From the NCBI GenBank assembly GCA_028726925.1, contig JAQYPI010000031.1:1-10182 (forward strand): DNA of 10,182 nt. The letters are read 5' to 3'. Positions 8,401-10,182 of the stretch are shown piece after piece. Made by a program: the position numbers and the translations under genes. The notes under the pieces were generated by a model. It had not been told where the DNA came from. It saw nothing but the letters and a program-made list of their open reading frames with translations, and did no database searches. The DNA comes from Caryophanales bacterium. GTDB lineage: Bacteria > Bacillota_I > Bacilli_A > RFN20 > CAG-826. Positions within the stretch are counted from its first letter, which is position 1; each line of letters opens with the position of its first letter.

Positions 8401-8787
8401 CATCATCTGGGGGATCCAGGCACGCGGGAAAAAGGCCATTATGACCACGAAGGGATCGAATAGCCCGTAATAGCTGTTGGACCCGATTGCATCGGTTCCT
8501 AGATAGGTCGAAAAATCATAAAGGGGGAAGCTGCCGGTCGAGAAAAACGTCCTCCAGGCATCATGATAGGTATAGGCGAAGGGGATGTATTGCCATGTGG
8601 TATCCCAGTTCAAAAGCTGGGTGAACGAATTCGCGAAAAGGGAATACCCGATCCACCCGAATCCGACGAGCAGCGAGAACAAGGCATAGTAGAAAAGGGA
8701 ATCCCATCGGAACAAGAAGGAAAAGCGTTCCCGGAAAGGGCTGCTCCTTTTGCTTTTTCGAAGGCTAGCCAAAGACGTATCGCTCAC
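5449..8787 (-). CDS. Very large YfhO-family multi-spanning membrane protein (GT-C-like)
   Basis: This 1112-residue protein fits the bacterial YfhO membrane family, whose B. subtilis member takes part in glycosylating cell-envelope polymers such as lipoteichoic acid. After a basic cytoplasmic N-terminus, TM1 is at about 31-53. An outer loop follows with NWDTTWQY (Asp62 in the place of the GT-C acidic residue) and SYYGLFDPF (105-113). About a dozen further membrane segments run to residue ~541. A soluble, probably extracytoplasmic domain covers about 545-1070. It ends with the family's GYDAGWQATAF strand region (1013-1023) and YSTPGSSLSAVAWGIG, then a last TM at ~1072-1096 and a Lys/Glu-rich tail. 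The GTG start overlaps the upstream P-II stop by four bases (GTGA) behind a weak GAGAGGG site. I recall typical members as roughly 850-900 residues, so this is long. The glycosyltransferase role is inferred from family. Confidence 0.85.
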   Translation of the reverse strand: MSDTSLASLRKSKRSSPFRERFSFLFRWDSLFYYALFSLLVGFGWIGYSLFANSFTQLLNWDTTWQYIPFAYTYHDAWRTFFSTGSFPLYDFSTYLGTDAIGSNSYYGLFDPFVVIMAFFPRAWIPQMMAILTAFKIMVAVLLTRCYLKYMGIKEWTARFAALCAGLSGYVSFFVGFPSFVSAVVYVPMILWGIEKVIKERKPGILVWSLFLEGITSFFLLVVLCIFGVLYALWRYFWTIKTRTAKENGIVIGMGIASFAVGLCLSCFTLLPSVRESALSGRSMSIGTAYLAAVKASLSSHDLRSFFSLTFEMVGDHPGRELMGLLSFFFPTAGHLALPLARSSYDAWTASLFCYTPCVILFFTALIESIRQRKGNHLLAVFLLCFLVFTNFAYYFFFAFSGNGYGRWYLVLIPLITYYCAWAFDQRESSPKFVPVLSGILALFGTIATFYLSDALLKGITFDSSWNPNHQTYWPKEYVTASEIYNGKITNAWYLYYQAALVLIEASLMVIGQKKKWLPKALCIAVAVEAIVMGNLAYLYDGLWNYDKWFAGGESARDTVSLVAETLKEKDSSFYRTYADAYSGTKYASKVGGLNGSADFHSLMNFDVEEFALNNHMKFQGSVISSYGSDDIYNPSWSGYYGNKRESTDSMIGYRYYQISNSYSAWKDPDHLSEPWFLKPNVPFGAEEIEVEGMNRDVSRLYGVPESSRPSLGWAVDSRRLYPLIPQEGSFYRTNFFSPASGLEGFRYLLRVEDVQAHGAMVPSDVTLPKGFTVRAAAPDLIPSSKILSLNKGLKAQYYRVGDGDLMIPSTKALYYQEGLGYFLNHYVESYGVSSLFNMERDCGMVAFTSSAGEYFNDDINGTYFELKYYNNCYASGNLANAVPRVYCIGDSYDEDGNLVKENDLLCFEYNAFENARKVESNRSYYGSRSSTFGLYAKGKVKAVVFCFTGSKTDPIIRFDPTNVYLYPTTYADWKAQQDILQKDKFQNVAYETNVFTFDTSYEEDRVVVTQLGYDAGWQATAFMPEGEKIRCQMIKLDGGLVGFVAPSALDEEGNPLTVHYELRYSTPGSSLSAVAWGIGASAFSAYLIYAFVVGVKEEKKKLALAAREEEK
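5463..5490 (+). terminator. Rho-independent terminator of the dnaX–rsmI operon, inside the yfhO-family coding end
   Basis: CTCGCGC at 5463-5469 pairs perfectly with GCGCGAG at 5475-5481 around a 5-base loop. It is followed by TTTTTT at 5482-5487 and further T-rich sequence. This is a 7-bp GC-rich stem with a T-tract only in the + direction, 23 bases after the rsmI stop. On the - strand the same bases encode residues ~1101-1109 of the YfhO-family protein, the T-tract being read as two AAA lysine codons. Confidence 0.85.
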
Positions 8788-9143
8788 GCCGTTTCCCTCT
8801 CATTAGCTTTCTCTTCTTTGGGTTCGTCTTCTTCTTGGGCGATACCGACCAAATCGGAGACGGGAAGGGAGAAAGCGATGCCCATGCCTTTGGTATTCAT
8901 GCCGGCTCCGTCGTTGATCGCGGACAAAACGGCATCGGAAATCGCCTTGGGAACGAGAATCAGCACGATTTCTTTCTCGGGGGTAACGGTGATGCCGAAG
9001 AAGGCTTCCGCTTCCTTGTTCCCGGAACCGCGACCGGTGAGAACGGTCCCGCCGCGGGCACCGGCTTGTTTCGCGGCTTCCATCACGAGATCGGTATATC
9101 CGCGATTCACGATGGAGATGATGGCAACAAATGGCTTATTCAC
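8784..9143 (-). CDS. P-II-like regulatory protein of the DUF1538-associated type (second copy)
   Basis: This 119-residue protein reads as a P-II/GlnB-fold (ferredoxin-like, usually trimeric) regulator. Key segments are FVAIISIVNRGYTDLVMEAA (strand and helix 1), AGARGGTVLTGRGSG (28-41) and AFFGITVTPEKEIVLILV (47-64), followed by a C-terminal GIAFSLPV strand. It lacks the usual T-loop uridylylation tyrosine context (YKGAEY-like) and the classical C-terminal P-II signature, so canonical control by GlnD is unlikely. The tail from residue ~103 is very acidic (EEDEPKEE). The start is GTG at 9143, preceded by a perfect AAGGAGG at 9151-9157; a longer in-frame extension to 9431 lies inside the neighbouring gene and is rejected. 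It overlaps the upstream P-II gene by 8 bases and the yfhO-family gene by 4. The ligand is unknown. Confidence 0.85.
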   Translation of the reverse strand: MNKPFVAIISIVNRGYTDLVMEAAKQAGARGGTVLTGRGSGNKEAEAFFGITVTPEKEIVLILVPKAISDAVLSAINDGAGMNTKGMGIAFSLPVSDLVGIAQEEDEPKEEKANERETA

Positions 9144-9555
9144 GGGTTTTCCTCCTTTTCTTCTTGGAATCGACCGGATGTTCGAACCGGCGGGTGTTGG
9201 ATAGCATTTTGTAGATGGACACGCCCGCCAGAGAATCCAGTTTGACAGTGAAGGCAATGCCGGCGGACAAAGGGCTGACGGAGAAACGGTCTTGCAACAC
9301 GCCTTTGATCCCGGGCCAAGCATCCTCACGGATGACGCTGATTTCGACGTCCTTGTCGAGGGATCCGGAACCAAGGACCGCGTAGAAATCGTTCGGGGCA
9401 GTTCCTTTCGCGTGCAAGGAATAGACCGCATACGCCCCTGCTTTCTTCAACAGGGTTTCGATGGAAGGCCCTTGCCCTTTGCTCACGACGACCAAAACGA
9501 AAACAAGGGAGGCGATGCGATGGGATTGATCGTAAGGGAGTTTCGTTTTTTCCAT
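9136..9555 (-). CDS. Divergent P-II-like protein (first copy), partner of the DUF1538 protein
   Basis: The protein has 139 residues. The core looks like a diverged P-II fold: strand IASLVFVLVVVSKGQG (14-29), helix PSIETLLKKAGA (30-41), YSLHAKGTAP (45-54) where the T-loop region would begin, and LGSGSLDKDVEISVI (61-75). A helix and strand SAGIAFTVKLDSLAGV (97-112) follow. The arrangement matches the neighbouring, better conserved P-II-like protein, although direct identity between them is low. The C-terminus (KKKRRKTRE) is strongly basic. I chose ATG at 9555 because GGAAGGAG at 9563-9570 is 7 bases away; the in-frame TTG at 9561 is only one base from that site. The start lies two bases after the DUF1538 stop and the stop overlaps the next gene by 8 bases. 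Confidence rests on fold pattern plus context. Confidence 0.72.
   Translation of the reverse strand: MEKTKLPYDQSHRIASLVFVLVVVSKGQGPSIETLLKKAGAYAVYSLHAKGTAPNDFYAVLGSGSLDKDVEISVIREDAWPGIKGVLQDRFSVSPLSAGIAFTVKLDSLAGVSIYKMLSNTRRFEHPVDSKKKRRKTRE
9151..9157 (-). promoter_or_regulatory. Strong ribosome-binding site fixing the GTG start of the second P-II-like gene
   Basis: On the - strand AAGGAGG lies 7 bases before GTG at 9143-9141. The same bases are codons of the upstream P-II-like gene and form part of its KKKRRK tail, so the basic tail and the ribosome-binding site share sequence. Confidence 0.85.
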
Positions 9556-9557
9556 GC

Positions 9558-10182
9558 TCAAGCTCCTTCCGTCTGGAAATGGATGATCTGGTCATCGTCT
9601 TCCTCAACCAAGCGCTTCTTGGCCTTGTCGAGGGCTCTCTTCGCTTTGATGACGCTCGTCAAACCCAAGGCTTGCAAAACGATGAGGGGCATCATCGCGA
9701 CCAACGAGACGAGCCCGAATCCATAAAGATAGACATCTTGTCCCCCGGCAAAGGCAAAGCCGATGCAAAAAGGAAGGACAAAAGTCGAGGTCATCGGACC
9801 AGAAGCAACGCCGCCGGAATCGAAGGCCATGGCGGTATAGATGGGAGGAACGAGAAAGCTAAGAACGAAAGCCGTGATGTACCCGGGAATCAAATAATAG
9901 GCGATTGAGAACTGGAAATAGGAACGGACGATGTGAAGAATGACGGCCACGCCAATAGACCCGGACAAAACCGCGAGGACGGTGCCGGCTTTGATCGTCC
10001 CATCCGAGACGTCTTCGATCTGATGGACCAATACGTGGACCGCGGGCTCGGCCAATACCCCGAAAATGCCAAAGAGACCTCCAAGAACCAAGGCGATCCA
10101 AAGGAAGGAAGAGGAACTTCCTAGCGCTTGCCCGAGCTTGGAGGCAATCGGCATGAAACCCGCCTCAACCCCGGAAAGGAAG
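9558..10182 (-). CDS. DUF1538 membrane protein, C-terminal part (5' end outside window)
   Basis: The frame is open to the right edge, giving 207 visible residues; the internal ATG at 10154 is not the start because GVEAGF, conserved in the family, lies before it. DUF1538 proteins are multi-spanning membrane proteins of unknown transport role, often next to P-II-type genes. Recognisable family segments are GVEAGFMPIASKLG (4-17), AEPAVHVL (44-51), YYLIPGYI (95-102) and the highly characteristic FDSGGVASGPMTSTFVLPF (120-138). About five hydrophobic segments are visible (about 27-45, 66-88, 94-118, 128-146, 152-174). The C-terminus is a charged, cytoplasm-like helix (KAKRALDKAKKR, then EEDDD). It may be the second half of a two-repeat protein or a separate one-domain gene. 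A permease or channel role is inference. Its stop is two bases before the first P-II-like start. Confidence 0.88.
   Translation of the reverse strand, partial: FLSGVEAGFMPIASKLGQALGSSSSFLWIALVLGGLFGIFGVLAEPAVHVLVHQIEDVSDGTIKAGTVLAVLSGSIGVAVILHIVRSYFQFSIAYYLIPGYITAFVLSFLVPPIYTAMAFDSGGVASGPMTSTFVLPFCIGFAFAGGQDVYLYGFGLVSLVAMMPLIVLQALGLTSVIKAKRALDKAKKRLVEEDDDQIIHFQTEGA
9563..9570 (-). promoter_or_regulatory. Ribosome-binding site deciding the start of the first P-II-like gene
   Basis: GGAAGGAG on the - strand lies inside the last codons of the DUF1538 gene, 7 bases before ATG at 9555-9553. It decides against the TTG at 9561. Confidence 0.75.

Noticed and set aside
9144..9431. Long N-terminal extension of the second P-II-like gene
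   Set aside because: The frame is open but overlaps the first P-II-like gene entirely; the P-II fold begins right after GTG at 9143, which has a near-perfect ribosome-binding site.

Overview
The window is almost wholly coding and looks like a bacterial chromosome, most likely a Bacillota member of moderately high GC that uses the standard code (TGG for Trp, TGA as a stop). The main evidence is the gene order dnaX–ybaB–recR–tmk–holB–ricT(yaaT)–rsmI, which is close to the replication/repair cluster of Bacillus-type genomes. The species and even the order cannot be fixed from this sequence alone. Genes are tightly packed: most junctions are overlaps of 1-8 bases or gaps under 20 bases. No RNA gene, insertion sequence, CRISPR array or origin is visible, and no stretch of 300 bases lacks a gene.

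Left half (1-5439, + strand): the cluster begins with the C-terminal part of DnaX (clamp-loader tau subunit), with its 5' end outside the window. It is followed by the YbaB/EbfC nucleoid protein, RecR (recombination mediator), thymidylate kinase, the delta' clamp-loader subunit, the PSP1-domain protein RicT/YaaT, and the 16S rRNA methyltransferase RsmI. RicT carries an unusual tail of about 110 residues rich in Asn, Arg, Gln and Gly. The genes yabA, yabB and yazA, which separate yaaT from rsmI in Bacillus subtilis, are absent here. A strong Rho-independent terminator for this operon lies just past rsmI, inside the 3' coding end of the opposing gene.

Right half (5449-10182, - strand): four genes read leftward from beyond the right edge and appear translationally coupled. 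They are a DUF1538 membrane protein (5' end outside the window), a divergent P-II-like protein, a second P-II-like protein, and a very large YfhO-family membrane protein of 1112 residues. DUF1538 with P-II-type partners looks like a membrane permease or channel with its own dedicated P-II regulators. Its substrate is unknown to me. The direct coupling to a YfhO cell-envelope glycosylation-type protein is the least expected arrangement in the window.

The two operons converge with 9 bases between their stop codons. Unexplained features worth attention are the paired P-II/DUF1538/YfhO unit, the oppositely charged tails of the two P-II proteins, the RicT tail, and the terminator embedded in coding sequence.
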